64,000 bases of DNA from Anastatus disparis (GCA_017163975.1 JAFFSR010000280.1:372001-436000), one strand, 5' to 3'; positions 46,912 through 59,885 are shown, numbered from the stretch's first letter. Numbers and translations are program-made. The notes: generated by a model from the sequence alone, not told the origin.

Positions 46912-48394
46912 GTCTGCTTCATTTCATACTTTTAAATTCGCGTCTGCCTGAGAAGCCCAGCTCGCTTGACAATTAGAGTACATTCTAATTCAAAAAGATT
47001 ATATCATAAGTCAATTGTTAAAAAAAATGGACGGTATAAGGTATAAGTAATTTTAAATCTTAGTATACAAAATAATAAAAAAATTCAAGAATAAAATAAA
47101 TGCAATATTTTTTAAGAAAAATTTAATAAATTAAAAACGCTGATAACTTCATTTATTTAAAATTGAAAATTTGAATTCGTTCAAGTTTTATTAAATTTTA
47201 CTAATAAAGTTTATCAAAAGTGTAGCAAATAATAAATGCTCATTTTAAACAGCACAAATACTAATAAAAGCTAAACTTCGTAATCAAAATATAAATTTTC
47301 ATTATTAAATTTTACAAATATATCTTGGAGTAAGATAAATACATTCTTTTAAATTTCACAAAACTTGAAGAAATGTAAATAAAATTGTTTGTTTACATTT
47401 GCTTCTGTCGAACGGACATCGATAGAACCGTCAAAGCTTAATTTAACATTTGCATCAACATCAAAATTTTCCGTTGGTTTTTAATTTTATAAAAGCATTT
47501 TACTATGAAAAAGATGTTTACGTTTGATACTTTATAAATAATTCCATGTAAAAGACAAGGTATAAAAATTTGTCATTAACGCATACCGATGCGTAATATA
47601 TTATTTCTAACATTTACAAAAATAAAATTTCTATATTTTAATCTTTTAGAATATAGCGTTTTGTTTCAAATTAAGTTCTTTGGTAATAATTACAAAATAA
47701 TTGCAAAAAGAATTTTTTAATGTTATTTATTCAGTAAAAATATTTTAATGATTTCTCATTTTTGTCATTAAGTTATATATTTTTCGTTTCTCAGATAAAA
47801 TGACAGTTTTAGCGAATGAAAAATTCTCAATCAGAGTTTTTATTTACAAGCACTTTTCATGTGTTAAAAAACTACTAGAAAAAATTAATAATTTATTATT
47901 TTTTGTTATTGAAATTATTTATTTTCAAAAGAAAATTTCTAGTTCTATTAAAAATATTAAAAATTTCTTTTTCTATTAAAATTATTTTTGAATAAAATAA
48001 AATATAATCATACTATCGAAATTGAGTAAATGAATATTAGAAAATAAACACTCATATATAGATAACCTTGAAAGTTAACGTTATTTAAAATTTCGTTTTA
48101 AGTCCTTAATAAACTCTTATTTCCACGGTGAAAATTGTATATCGTTTAAATATTTTGCTTGAAAAATAAACCGGTACATACAGCAATAAATAGTACATTA
48201 AAATAAGCGTAATATTATACAATTATACAACTAGTTATTCATATAAATATAATAATTGTGTAAATTTTTATTACACGTAAATGGGTACAGTTACTCATTA
48301 GTTACTTTGTAAAAATCAAAATTATTATGTGAAATAGTTTAACAAAAACAAAAAATATTCTATGTTCGTATAAAGGTATGTAAGTTGGGCTTAC

Positions 48395-48509
48395 CTTGAA
48401 AATATTCTACTGGACTCTCCGCTTGAAGCTTGATATTATCATGTCTCGAACTACTGTTTGAGAACATCTCTGCTCGGGAGTTTCGACGATTCTGATTTTC
48501 GTTGGTCAT
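48395..48509 (-). CDS. Minigene first exon F (open, intact)
   Basis: 115 nt, begins MTNENQNRRNSRAEMFSNSS, ends VEYFQ plus one base before GTAAGC. The start, length and donor match copies C and E, but the middle diverges (SSRHDNIKLQAESP). Upstream the same frame is open for 12 codons (GVLSYNEAD), a sequence shared with exon D. No private second exon was found between F and E, so it probably splices to 46637 or is non-functional. Confidence 0.4.
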
Positions 48510-50299
48510 GTCTGCTTCATTGTAGCTGAGCACCCCCCGCTCTTCTTACAGAAATGGAATTTTCTCGATGTAAAGATCGGTTAGAAGGAGAGGGGTAAGT
48601 TTTATGTTTGAATGATGATTAGATTGTATTTTAATTCAAGAAAATTGGGCGGTATTTTATCATAATAAAAAATCATTATTTTATAAATAAAGATAAAATC
48701 GGCGATATATATCATAATATATTTGATAAAAAATTTAATCAATTAGAAAATGTAAATAACATATATCAATGAATAATACAGAATTTGAATTTATTTAAAT
48801 TTTAATAAATTTGACTGTATTAAATATAAGTTTGCTAAAATAAATGTAGCAAAAAATGAATGCTTATTGTAAATAATAAAAATTATATTATAAGTTTAAT
48901 TCAGCAAACAAAACATAAATTTATAAAATTAATTAAATTTTGAAATATATTTTATAGAGTACAATAGATACATTCTTATTTCGGAAAACTTGAATTTCGA
49001 AACAATTCAAATAAAACTCTTTGTTTATATAAACAATGAAAGTTTATTTAATGGTTAATGTAAATCAGAAGAATCGTTAAACTTAAAATTTGCACTACCT
49101 CCAAGATTTTATATTGGTTTTTCATTTTCTAATAATATCCTATTTGGAAAAGTTATGTTCAAATAAAATTTTGTAACAAAAATAAAGAGATGCATACTTG
49201 TGATATAAGTTATAGGTAAATCAATTTTCTGTTCGTAAAAGAAATTTTCTATATATGGAAATTTCTAATTATGAAAATTCAATAACAACAGATCACCTAA
49301 TAATAATAAACTATCATCATATGTAATTTAAAATTTCATTTAAAACTGTAAGTTCACATTTTTTAATTACAAATAGAAAATTTATTTATTGTATAATAAG
49401 TTTTTAAATAAATAATGAAAAACTCAATTGAGCAATGGTAAAAAATACGGCATTGCTTTGATAGAAAAATGATTTTAATGGAATCCGAATTATTTTTCTA
49501 ACGTATTCGTTATGAGACGATTCAATAACCAAAAAAAACAAACTTAATTTCAAGACTTCTTATGAGAGCCTAAATGATAGTAAACAATGCAGATATGTAA
49601 CGGTTAAGTAGTAAATATTTCAACAATATAGTAACAAAGAATACAAATCGTTGATATACAAAAATGATACATAATATTCGTCTGATTGTAAGCAAAAAAT
49701 TAAAATTTTATATTTTGTTTGTAGATTATTTAGTAATATTTTTAATTCAAACGAATTTAAAAAATAAGTTTATTCATTATTTCATTAATTCTTTCAATGG
49801 GCTTGTGTAGATCATATCAAACATTAATTTTTCAGGAAATGACGACAAATTATATCTATATAGTTTTTTGTTTAGAACTTTAATTAAAATAATTATAATA
49901 TAGTAAAATTTGTTCCCTTTTTCAGGTATATTAATAATTATGAAAATTGTTATACATTTCGAAAATATATGTTTATCTTATTCAAAGAATACTTTTGATA
50001 TTGAAATCGTAAATTTCTTTTTTCAGGTATAACTGTAGTTGAAAAATAATGGGAGCAAACAATGAACATACTCTAGTTTATAAATATTGGTAACAAAATC
50101 TTTTATTATAATATACAGATTTATAAAACTAATAACGGCAGCTTTATTTGAATATTTAACGTGATGAAATTGCGTTATATTTAACGTCACATTTATAAAT
50201 ATGTTCTAATTAACATTGTACAATTATTATTTCATTTCATGGACTTACATCAGACACAAATAAAATTATATTCTGTTCAAATAAAAGTTAATATAATAT

Positions 50300-51545
50300 G
50301 TATTAAATTGAATATGATTGATTAAATTTAGTAAAAATACCAAATGCAAGTACATTAAAGAATTTATAAATATTTGATGTTTATAATTTGCAAATTCACT
50401 TTTGCTTTCTCATAAATTGTATCGATAAAAAAAATTGTTTTTTAAATTTTTTATTAATTTGTACATATTTGGACTTATGGAGTCCAAAAAAGTTGTTTCT
50501 AGAAAATGTGTGTGTGTGTCTGTGTGCGTGGATGAGTGTGTGCGCGGATGTTTGTCTGTGGGTGCGTATTCATTACGCCTATCAAACCTCGAAAACTACT
50601 TGATGTGTTTGCTTTCAGTTTTGCATAGTTTTTTTTTTCTAGCTGAGAGAAGCTATAGCTTCTAATTTTTAATTATAATTAAAAATTGGTTTTCGTAGCG
50701 TAGTTTTTTTTAGAGCCATTTTAAGAATTTAAAAAAATTTTGATTTTTCATTTTTTTTTGTATTTTACACAAACTACTCGATGAATTTGTTAAAAAATTT
50801 GCATAGCAATTCTTTGCGATTGCCAAAAGAAGGATGACTTTTGAAAACCGATTTTCTTAGCGTAGTTTTAATTTTAGAAAATTTCAAAAATTTTGAAAAA
50901 AAATTTCATTTTCCATTTTTTTTTTATATTTTGCGTAAACTATTCGATAGATTTGCTCTAAAATTTGAATGATAAAAAGTCATTTGCTACTGTCTTTATA
51001 AAATAAGACGGCACGCGAAGATAGCAAATAACTTTTTCTGACTATATCTGCAATAAAATGGACCAAAGTGTATAAGGATCAATGTTATGTGCTCGTCTAT
51101 CAATATACAAACTCGTCTATCAGTTCTTTTCTTTGTCTATTTATTTTCTTAAAATAACGAAAAAGTTCGAATTTTTTAATATTTTTATGCAATTTCCCAA
51201 CAGCTGGCGTGGTTTCTTTTTTTTAATGCAACTAGAAGTTCATTAACGCGCGTACCGCGCGTGTGGAATTAAGTGCTGTGGTAAAAATAAATGAATTTAA
51301 ACAATGTAAATATAAAAAATATCTAAATTTAAAAATTTATCGACTGATATTAGAAAAATATATAAGCTGTAATCAAGTATTGATGTTTAGTTTGTTCGTG
51401 ATCCTTGTTTCATAGATACAATTAACACAGCATAATTTTTCCGTCAAAGGCACTACTGAAATATAGATATAAAAATTTGATTGATTATAATTTTATAATA
51501 TATTTATCATAATTTACCGTAATCCAATTGAATAATATTCAATCT
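50300..51545. other. Non-coding AT-rich DNA with repeat debris
   Basis: Contains a TG/CG-rich stretch (about 50508-50570) that yields Cys/Val-rich open frames, then repeated GATTTTCATTTTTT-type low-complexity blocks. Near 51203 the phrase CTGGCGTGGTTTCTTTTTTTT recurs at about 55670, suggesting a shared repeat. No gene. Confidence 0.5.
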
Positions 51546-51550
51546 AAGAA

Positions 51551-51718
51551 CCCTGGTAGAAAATTAACCATTTTTGGCCATTTTTACTGGTTAACACATG
51601 TTAAAATGACACATCTAAAAATTCTGTTTAGAGTGTTTCCAGAATTACTAAATAAATACCATTTTAACATGTGTTGACCAACAAAAATTGCCAAAAAATG
51701 GTTAATTTTCTACCAGGG
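51551..51718. mobile_element. MITE, CCCTGGTAGAAAATTAACC family
   Basis: 168 bp with ends CCCTGGTAGAAAATTAACCA and its exact inverse, internal TTAACACATGTTAAAAT inverted. Same family and length as 40756-40923. Confidence 0.8.
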
Positions 51719-52349
51719 AATCATAAGAGATTTCAAACAATTTAATCATAATATAAAAATTGGAATTTACCTCATTCCTACCTATTCTACCCCTATAGTG
51801 CAACAGTGCCTGTGGTGGATTTGTAAGGCTCTACATTCGAGAAATTTATTAATGTCATTCGAGAAATTTACAAAACTCTACACTCTACTCTATTATAAAA
51901 AAACGCACGTGTATACTTAAAGCAATCGTTAAAATCGGCAAAGGTCCTAATTTTCAATTAGGAAAAAGAAATACAAATTTCTTTCATTGAAAATATTTTT
52001 TTTATCTCTGTGTACTTTTATACTTACGTATTCTATTAGTTTCTAATGCATGTTTTTTTTTTTAAATTGAAGTAAAGAAGTATATAAAAACAAAAAAGCA
52101 TGAATTTATATTAGGATATTAAAAATCATTTGAAAATAATTACAATTTAGTCAATAATTTTAATTTAAAAAACATATTTTTAATTATGTCTAATTACTTA
52201 GAAATCTTGATGTTAAATAATTATCTTAGTATTATTTTCTAATAATGTTTAATAAAAATAATTTTTTAATATTCAATATATAATTTTGTAACAAAATACA
52301 AAATGAAAATAAACTTGACTGATATAAAATAAATTTTGTTTAAAAATTA

Positions 52350-52600
52350 TCCCTACTAAAAAATCTCAAATGAGATCTCAAATGATATCTCATGTCGAAA
52401 TCTCATTTGACAATATTTTTTGTTGTGGCATGTTTAAAATCATCGGTTGGGGACTATTGTTGAAAAATTCAGATTTTGAAAATTTTTTTAAAATAGTCCC
52501 CAACTAATGATTTCAAACATGCCACAACAAAAAATATTGTCAAATGAGATTTTGGCATGAGATCTCATTTGAGGTCTCATTTGAGATTTTTTAGTAGGGA
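52350..52600. mobile_element. Foldback MITE, TCCCTACTAAAAAATCTC
   Basis: 251 bp, almost wholly palindromic, bounded by TA. The arms hold repeated CAAATGAGAT words (TCTCAAATGAGATCTCAAAT). A minus-strand open frame across 52488-52748 is a by-product. Confidence 0.8.
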
Positions 52601-53099
52601 TATTATTAAATAAATTGTTTATAATAAAAAATAAACGTAAGCACAAAAGTAAAAAATGGACTTGATTTAAAAATAATTCATTTCGAAATTTTATGGTATT
52701 AAATAAAAAGACATAAATAAATGTAATTTTTTTATTTTTAAAATTCAATACTTATTTTTATAATAATAATAAATTTATCATTAAATGCTGATGTATATTC
52801 CTTAGATGTCGCATAATTTCTAATATCAACTTTTACCATATGTTGTAAAGAAATTATATTAGAGCAAAGATCAACTCGGCTATTATACTTTTCTGGTTGT
52901 TTAGCATTTCTATACAATTTTTTCTTTATACAATTCTAGTTGATCTTGTGTGATTGAGATTTTGCAGGAAATTTTCATTTTTGGTCAAATATACGTGATA
53001 AATAATTATAATTTCAAACATTTGATATATAATACCATGAAAATAAAATTGAAAATTATACGCATTCCATTAGATAAGATGAAATGTTAAAAAGTATTA

Positions 53100-53101
<2 letters not shown>

Positions 53102-53130
<29 letters not shown>

Positions 53131-53132
53131 TT
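53102..53132. repeat. (TTA)n microsatellite
   Basis: About ten TTA/ATT units. Confidence 0.9.
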
Positions 53133-53277
53133 TATTATTCTATAGATCAATATGACAGACGAACGTTTTTATTATATGAATTCAAAGAAATTTTTTATCA
53201 TGTTCATAAAAAAAACTTGCATTTATTTTAAATTCCAATTCACATTTGTTATCTTCTATAAAAATATATTTAATTAA

Positions 53278-53662
53278 GAGTAGGCCAGATTCGCTGTCTT
53301 TGTCTAATTCAGTTTTCTGTTATTTACTCAAATATTAATCGGTGTTTCTGTAAATTAAGAGTTGAGCACAATAGGCATAATTACTATAAATATTTATACG
53401 TAAGGAAAAAAAATTCTATCGAATAGTTTTTGAGAAAAGTTAGGAACGCGAGAATATTATAAACATAATCTCTTACCTCAGCGTTCCTTACTTTTCTCGA
53501 AAACTATTTAATAGAATTTCTTTTCCTTACGTATAAATATTTATAGTAATTATGCCTATTGCGCTCAACTCTTAATTTACAGAAACACCGATTAATATTT
53601 GAGTAAATAACAAAAAACTCAATTTTTACTTGGTCGGTATCAGATTCTGCTCCGGCCTGCTC
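53278..53662. mobile_element. TTAA-type foldback MITE
   Basis: 385 bp. GAGTAGGCCAGATTCGCTGT at the left; inverse ending CCGGCCTGCTC at the right; most of the interior pairs. TTAA at the left (53274-53277); the right copy is degenerate (TCAA). Partial relative at 17416-17610. Confidence 0.7.
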
Positions 53663-53857
53663 AACCCATCTTTTATTAATAACTGAAATTTTATGTTTGC
53701 TAATTTTAATCTAAATCTATTATCTACATTCTAATCAATACTCTTGAAATATAACTACTAAAAATTAACATTTTATTTGAATTATTTGAACACTTTGGCA
53801 GCATCGATAACTGTCACTGAAAATGGTAAGGTTTCAATCAATCGACAACAATTTATT

Positions 53858-54100
53858 TTTAATGATAATAATTATAATCTATGTGTAAGTACTTTATCTT
53901 GAATAATACTTATATAACATGTTTGCTTTTTCTATAACCATTTATAGTACTTCATTTAATAACATTCTTCTAATATTCATTATTACTATTTTATTAAATG
54001 AAAAAAATATAGATAGTTATCGACAAAGTTGAACATTTTATACAAATATTAATCTAAATAAAGTACTTGCACATAGATTAGATTTATTATCATTAAAAGT
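53858..54100. repeat. Imperfect inverted repeat, about 80-bp arms
   Basis: TTTTAATGATAATAA...CTATGTGTAAGTACTTTAT pairs with AAAGTACTTGCACATAG...TTATTATCATTAAAA. A decayed foldback. Confidence 0.6.
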
Positions 54101-54176
54101 AGATCCTAAATTGTTCATACATCCTTTAAAAACAGATTAATAAAGAAAAAGTCAGTGACGCATATTCCATTCATTT

Positions 54177-54356
54177 ATGCATGTTAATGGAATAGGCACA
54201 TATAATACAAAATTTTCTCTAGCTGCTATGGTATATAAATTTTTGCAAATTACAAAATCAGTGGGAACAGATGTAGCGGACTCATTAAAAATTTATTTTA
54301 GTATAAATGTAGTAAAATCAATAGAACTTTTAAAAGATGTTGTGGAGCAGGAGTGA
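54177..54356 (+). CDS. Short open frame, 59 aa, unrecognised
   Basis: Reads MHVNGIGTYNTKFSLAAMVY, continuing to DVVEQE before TGA. Its residue composition is less Ile/Asn/Lys-dominated than random frames here, suggesting a relic of real coding DNA, but no family is recognised and no splice sites frame it convincingly. It may be a fragment of a decayed gene or transposon. Confidence 0.2.
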   Translation: MHVNGIGTYNTKFSLAAMVYKFLQITKSVGTDVADSLKIYFSINVVKSIELLKDVVEQE

Positions 54357-54359
54357 AAA

Positions 54360-56030
54360 ATGTTAAATATGACAATTGCTCAAAAAATGTATAATATCAT
54401 GATGACCAAGGAAGTTATCTTTTGAGTAAACTTTGGCAATATTAATTTTATTATTTAGCATTAGTTAAAGTTAAAAGTATAATTTGTTTAAACCTTATTT
54501 AAATTTAAATTTATAAATAATAAATAATAATAATACATTAATGATCTTACAATTAAAATTAAAAATATAAATTGTGAAATAAAATAAATTAAAGAAGATT
54601 AAAATTTGAAACAAACTTTTTTTTAATAACGTCGTTAAGAGATAGATCGATCTCAATACATTAATATTTAAGTTTAAGAAAAAGATTTAAACTTTTAGAA
54701 AAGAAAAATGATAACCTTGTTTTATACTCGAAGAGACAAAAACGAATGAGCTTTTTTGCCTAACGCAGATCTAGTTTTTTACTTTCTCTTTCTTTTGTTA
54801 TTTAATCAATAAAAATAAATAAATTTTCGTTGCTATGCATCATTGATGTCTCTTGACCACCGTCCGTATCTACTTGACACCCCGTAGCCCTCGTTTCATT
54901 TAATTTCTTTTTTCTTAAAAAGATAAATGCGAGGGAGTCATGCGGCCCCGACGAATCATCAATCGTCGTGCTCGCGGTCTAAAATTGAGACATCTGATGT
55001 TTCTTACAATACGTTAAAGAATAAAATAGAAAGAGAAATCAAGAAACTAGATGAACAAACTTTAATTAATAACCTTTTTTAAACCATAACATAATACAAT
55101 ATGATTGAAAATAAAAAATAAAACATATGAAAAATAAATATTCTTACTTTTTCACAATCAATCTCTTATTTCATTTTTATTTTTAAATTTATATTTTTGT
55201 TGATTTTAATAATAATAAATTTTTCCAAATGAACTGTACTCAATTTTTGTTTAGACCCCTTGCTTCAGAGTGATAAAATATAGTACTATCTTTGTTCACT
55301 TCATTAATTTTATATCAATTTATCCTTGTGATAAAACATTAGGCAGTTTGATAAAGCAAAACTTTTTAGATAAATTGGTTCAAATAGCAAATTGAACTAA
55401 ACTTATTTTGCTTTAATTCTAAAAAAATGTACTCTATATTCTTTATTTCTATATTCTTTAAACTCTAAGAACTCTAAAAAATTATACTCTATATCATCTT
55501 TCGCTTAAGTCTAAGAACTCTAAGAAATTGTACTCTACTTTATATTACAATTTCTAATGCTAAGCAACTCTAAGCAATAAGGTGACCGTTATCGACTAAT
55601 CATATTTTTTGCTCAGCAATAGGGCTGCGCTCTATAGCTCATCTCACTTTTAATATAGGATTTCTCGACAACTGGCGTGGTTTCTTTTTTTTTTATTGAA
55701 TTTAAAATAATTTTTTTCATTTTCTGAACCACAAGCGTTATTGTGCAGTTTATGTTTTAGTGTTTATATTCGTAAAAATTTAACAGAAAATAATTATACT
55801 TCTATTTTACAAATACTGCAGAATAAAATTAGAAAAAAAATTTTAAAAAAGTATTTCAATAGCAAATTAGGTGATATATATCATGGTTTATGTATTTTAT
55901 CTATAAAAATATAAAAAAGTTTGTGAAGAAGAATCTTTTGAAAAAATAGATACATGTAAATTAGGTCAGAAAATTTTTGAAACCTATAATCTAAAGTAAT
56001 GCATTTCTTATCTATGAATAACTATATATA
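54360..56030. other. AT-rich DNA, no gene
   Basis: A GC-richer patch at about 54850-54990 contains a weak inverted pair (CCCTCG..CATTTA with AAATG.GAGGG) but no open frame. The repeated phrase CTGGCGTGGTTTCTTTTTTTT is at about 55670. Confidence 0.5.
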
Positions 56031-56034
56031 TATA

Positions 56035-57559
56035 CAGTGGCGTGCATAAGTTTCTGGCCAAAAAAAAAAAAATTAGTCAATTTTTAAAGTTTTATATCTT
56101 TGTAAAAAATTGAAATTTCTATTTCTTTAAAAATCAAACGGCATTTTAAAGTACAATTGAAAATCTTTCAAATACCGGCGGGTTCGTTCAAAAATATTAA
56201 AAATTGGATTTTTTACATGAAAAAAAAAACTATTTTTTTTAAGGTTTTTTTTTGCCATGAAAAATTTGATATAATTTTTGAACCACTAGGCGGATTTGAA
56301 AACAACCAATATGAAAAAGATGCGTATTCATTCCCTCTTTAAAATGAGCATAGCTGGATCAATTTTTATTAAGCGGTTCAAAAGTTACATCATTTATCGC
56401 GAAAAATTTCGCTCTTTCTTCAAGCTTCATTATCTAAGTATCTATGCACCGCAGAGAAAAACTCATAAAAGAAAAAATGTTTGTTTTTTGAAGTAGAATA
56501 AGGGTACATTAAAAATTTATCATTTCAGAAAAAAAAATTTTTTTACTTTTTTCCACAGGTATGATGATATACAATTATATTTAATTTTTGTTTTAAATAA
56601 TATTTAATACACTGTAGCTTACTACATTTGACGTATTATGATAAATTTTATTCAAATTATATTTTTAGAAAGCATATTAGAAGGAAATTATTAGTTAAAT
56701 AAAAATAATTTAAGTCCGTTGTAATGCATCGAAATCGATAAAAATATTATTTAAAACAAAAATTAAATATAATTGTATATCATCATACCTGTGGAAAAAA
56801 AAAAAATTTTTTTTCTGAAATGATAAATTTTAATGTACCCTTATTCTACTTCAAAAACAAACATTTTTTCTTTTATGAGTTTTTTCTGCGTGATAGATAC
56901 TAGATAATGAAGCTTGAAGAAAGAGCGAAATTTTTCGCGATAAATGATGTAACTTTTGAACCGCTTAATAAAAATTGATCCAGCTATGCTCATTTTAAAG
57001 AGGGAATGAATACGCATCTTTTTCATATTGGTTGTTTTCAAATCCGCCTAGTGGTTCAAAAATTATATCAAATTTTTCATGGCCAAAAAAAACCTTAAAA
57101 ATAGTTTTTTTTTACATGTAAAAAATCCAATTTTTAATATTTTTGAACGAACCCGCCGGTATTTGAAAGATTTTCAATTGTACTTTAAAATGCCGTTTGA
57201 TTTTTAAAGAAATTTCAATTTTTTACAAAGATATAAAACTTTAAAAATTGACTAATTTTTTTTTTTTTTGGCCAGAGGGGCGATTCAACCTATGCTACAT
57301 ATGTATGTATCACGGTGATATGTATGTACGTTCGAACGTAAGTTGGTAGCACTGCTAAGACAAGTCGTCGCGCGCAAAAATTGTATCTACATGGAAACGG
57401 AGACTTGAGGTCTTGACGGTTCGACAGACGATTCAATGCGCGCGACGACTTGTCTTAGCAGTGCTACCAACTTACGTTCGAACGTACATACATATCACCG
57501 TGATACATACATATGTAGCATAGGTTGAATCGCCCCTCAGAAACTTATGCACGCCACTG
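56035..57559. mobile_element. Foldback element, CAGTGGCGTGCATAAGTTTC
   Basis: Ends CAGTGGCGTGCATAAG and CTTATGCACGCCACTG, flanked by TA (56033-56034, 57560-57561). The two halves pair over about 600 bp each, giving mirrored 66-aa frames (56296-56496 and 56841-57041) that are not genes. CAGTG ends and TA duplication fit Tc1/mariner-type foldbacks. A second element sits near its right end at 57276-57537. Confidence 0.8.
57276..57537. mobile_element. Nested foldback MITE, AGGGGCGATTCAACC
   Basis: 262 bp, ends AGGGGCGATTCAACCTATGC and exact inverse; arms of about 110 bp. The flanking CAG at 57273-57275 and 57538-57540 is a 3-bp target duplication: the left end of the host foldback shows the uninterrupted GGCCAGAAAC. 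Confidence 0.85.
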
Positions 57560-57675
57560 TATATATATATATATATACATGCACAGTGGGATCCAATAAA
57601 AAAGAGCCACCCTTCAGAAAAAAGTACTAATCAAAAAATTTTGTATCTCGACAAATTCCTTGGATAGATAAAGAG

Positions 57676-59562
57676 TTGTCGCAGATGCGGCACAAGAGAG
57701 ATGCCACGTATCGTAGATTTAAACGGACGAAGGAGGAGCGATATCTCTCCGAATTTTTGCAACTGCGTAAAACAATAGACGAACGGACGGAACAAGCTAA
57801 AACAAATTATTATCATAATAGACTGTTCGATGCTCTTGCTAGAGGTAATGTCTGGAAGGAGTTAAAAGACCTGGGGCTCCTGTCCGGACCTCAAGGGGAC
57901 TTGAATGGATTCACTCCAGATGAGTTTAATGCGCATTTTGCAGGGGTGTCAGTCTCGCCACACGATGATACTGCGGAATGTAAAAGGATTCTTTCTGAGT
58001 GCAGTGAAAGTGGCTTTGCTTTTAAGCCAATTAATATTAATGATGTAATCCTTGCGATTTCGCATTTTTCGTCACAGGCTTGTGGCGAGGATGGCATCCC
58101 GCAGAGTGTGATACTTAAAGCACTACCGGTTATTGGAGAGCATCTTGTGACTCTGTTCCTCTTTTGCGCAGGGGGTCTTCCCTTGCCTTTGGAAGCGTGC
58201 ACGCATTGTGCCTTTAAAGAAGTGCCCTGCACCTAAAATGCCTAAAGATTTTAGGCCCATAGCAATATTATGTTTTCTTTCAAAGGTTCTCGAGAAACTG
58301 CAGGAGTATATTATGACACACAAAATACTTGACTCTTTGCAGACTGGCTTCAGAAAGCATCATTCTACGCAGACTGCCATACTTAAAGTTACAGACGACA
58401 TAAGATCAGGTCTTGACAAGAAACTTGCCACGATATTACTTCTATTTGACTTTAGTAAGGCACTCGACACGATCTCCCCCTCCAAATTGCTTGCGAGGCT
58501 TAGATCGATAGGGTTTTCCAGGGCTGCACTCGAGTGGATTAGCTCCTATTTATCAGGTAGGAAGCAAATGGTTTCCACACATTTAAAAGAGGATTCGGAT
58601 TGGCTAACAACCAATCTAGGAGTTCCACAGGGTTCAGTGCTGGGGCCTTTGTTGTTTTGCCTTTACATTAATAACATCCGTGACACGCTCGATCCCTGTT
58701 TCGTTGAGCACATATTATATGCTGATGACCTCCAAATCTATACTCAGGTCCCTCATGAACATCTGGATGAAGGTATTCGTATTATGCAAAGGGCGGCCAG
58801 GGCGGTGTCGGGGTGGGCTGTCGATGCTTCTCTCACATTAAATGCAAGTAAAACTAAGATATCGTTTTTGGCAGTAGTCGATTTATTAATGACTTTTATG
58901 CTGGTGAGCCAAGAACGATTGAGCTTGAGGGAGGTGTCAACATATCTTTCTCTGATACCGTTACGAGCCTTGGTGTTGTGCTTGACGCTAAGTTGTCATG
59001 GGAGCCGCACATTGATATAGTGACTAAAAAATTTAATAGGATAATGTATAGTTTGCGGTTCTTTCGTCGGTACACCACTGAGGCCCTGCGTAAACAGCTC
59101 GCAGCCGCCTTGCTGTTTCCGCACCTCGACTACTGATCAGTAGTTCTGCTCGATGCTTCGCAGGGGTTGAGAAGACGATTACAAAGACTACAAAATTCAT
59201 GTGTGAGATATGTATTAGGCGTAGGAATGGGCGATCATATCTCTCCTCATAGAGCTGCGCTTGGTTGGCTGCGTACTGATTCGAGGAGACAGTATTTTAT
59301 GGCTGTACTTATGTACAAAATCGTGCGCATGAATACTCCCGAGTATCTAGTGAGTCTCTTCACTAGATATGTACCTAGGGTAGCCACTAGGGGAGAAATT
59401 GAGGACTTTGCGGTGCCCTTCATGCGTACTGAGACTGGAAGTAATTCCTTTCAAGTTCAAGGTGCGCATTTTTGGAACTTCCTACCTGCTGATATAAAAA
59501 ATCTACCATCGCTCGGCAGGTTTAAGTCGGCTTTGAGGACGTACTTACTCGACCTCGAGTGA
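57676..59562 (+). pseudogene. Non-LTR retrotransposon reverse transcriptase, decayed
   Basis: N-terminal linker with MRHKRDATYRRFKRTKEERY, then fingers/palm. Motifs are FDFSKALDTI (catalytic Asp), VPQGSVLGPLLF and HILYADDLQIY (YADD active site), followed by a C-terminal domain with LQRLQNSCVRYVLG and GAHFWNFLPADIKNLPSL. At least two frameshifts (about 58165 and about 58860-58880) and an in-frame TGA near 59136 separate the pieces 57676-58236, 58208-59020 and 59167-59562. Family knowledge: the motif spacing and C-terminal WNxLP segment are typical of jockey/CR1-like elements. The catalytic motifs remain, but the copy cannot make a full product. Codon use is less AT-rich than its surroundings, as expected for a later arrival. 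Confidence 0.85.
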
Positions 59563-59784
59563 AATTAATTTTAAATATTTTAATTTTTATGTTAATTTAT
59601 TTTGTTTTTGTCCTATATATAGATTTAAGGTGTAAATGTATTTATTAGCGTGAATGATGGATGAATGTATGCGGAAAGAATGAGTGGTTCTGTTTTTATT
59701 AGAAGTCATGACATCTTCGGTATTAAGTTTTTATTCTTTAAATGTTATTATTATTTTAATTTTTAATTATTTACTATTACTCTG

Positions 59785-59885
59785 TTATTGTATTGTCCAA
59801 TTTTATTTTTATAGTATTGTCTAATTTTATTTTATAGTATTGTCCAATTGTATTTTTATAGTATTGTCCAATTTTATTTTTATTG
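59785..59885. repeat. Tandem repeat in LINE 3' region
   Basis: Four copies of a TATTGTCCAATTTTATTTT-type unit, each about 25-27 bp, with minor changes. Confidence 0.75.

Larger units (their letters stand above)
40930..50300. repeat. Segmental repeat unit 3
   Basis: Same order as unit 2: early block with donor at 41985, (TA)n, satellite array 3, exon 2, exon E, exon F, and a tail at 49915-50240 homologous to 9415-9790 and 40528-40750. It has its own insertions (43135-43368 and 43938-44597). Confidence 0.7.

Noticed and set aside
50388..50665. Cys/Val-rich small proteins
   Set aside because: Produced by a TG/CG-rich simple repeat read in two frames; no splice or promoter context.
56296..57041. 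Two nearly identical 66-aa genes in opposite orientation
   Set aside because: They are mirror images from the arms of a foldback element.
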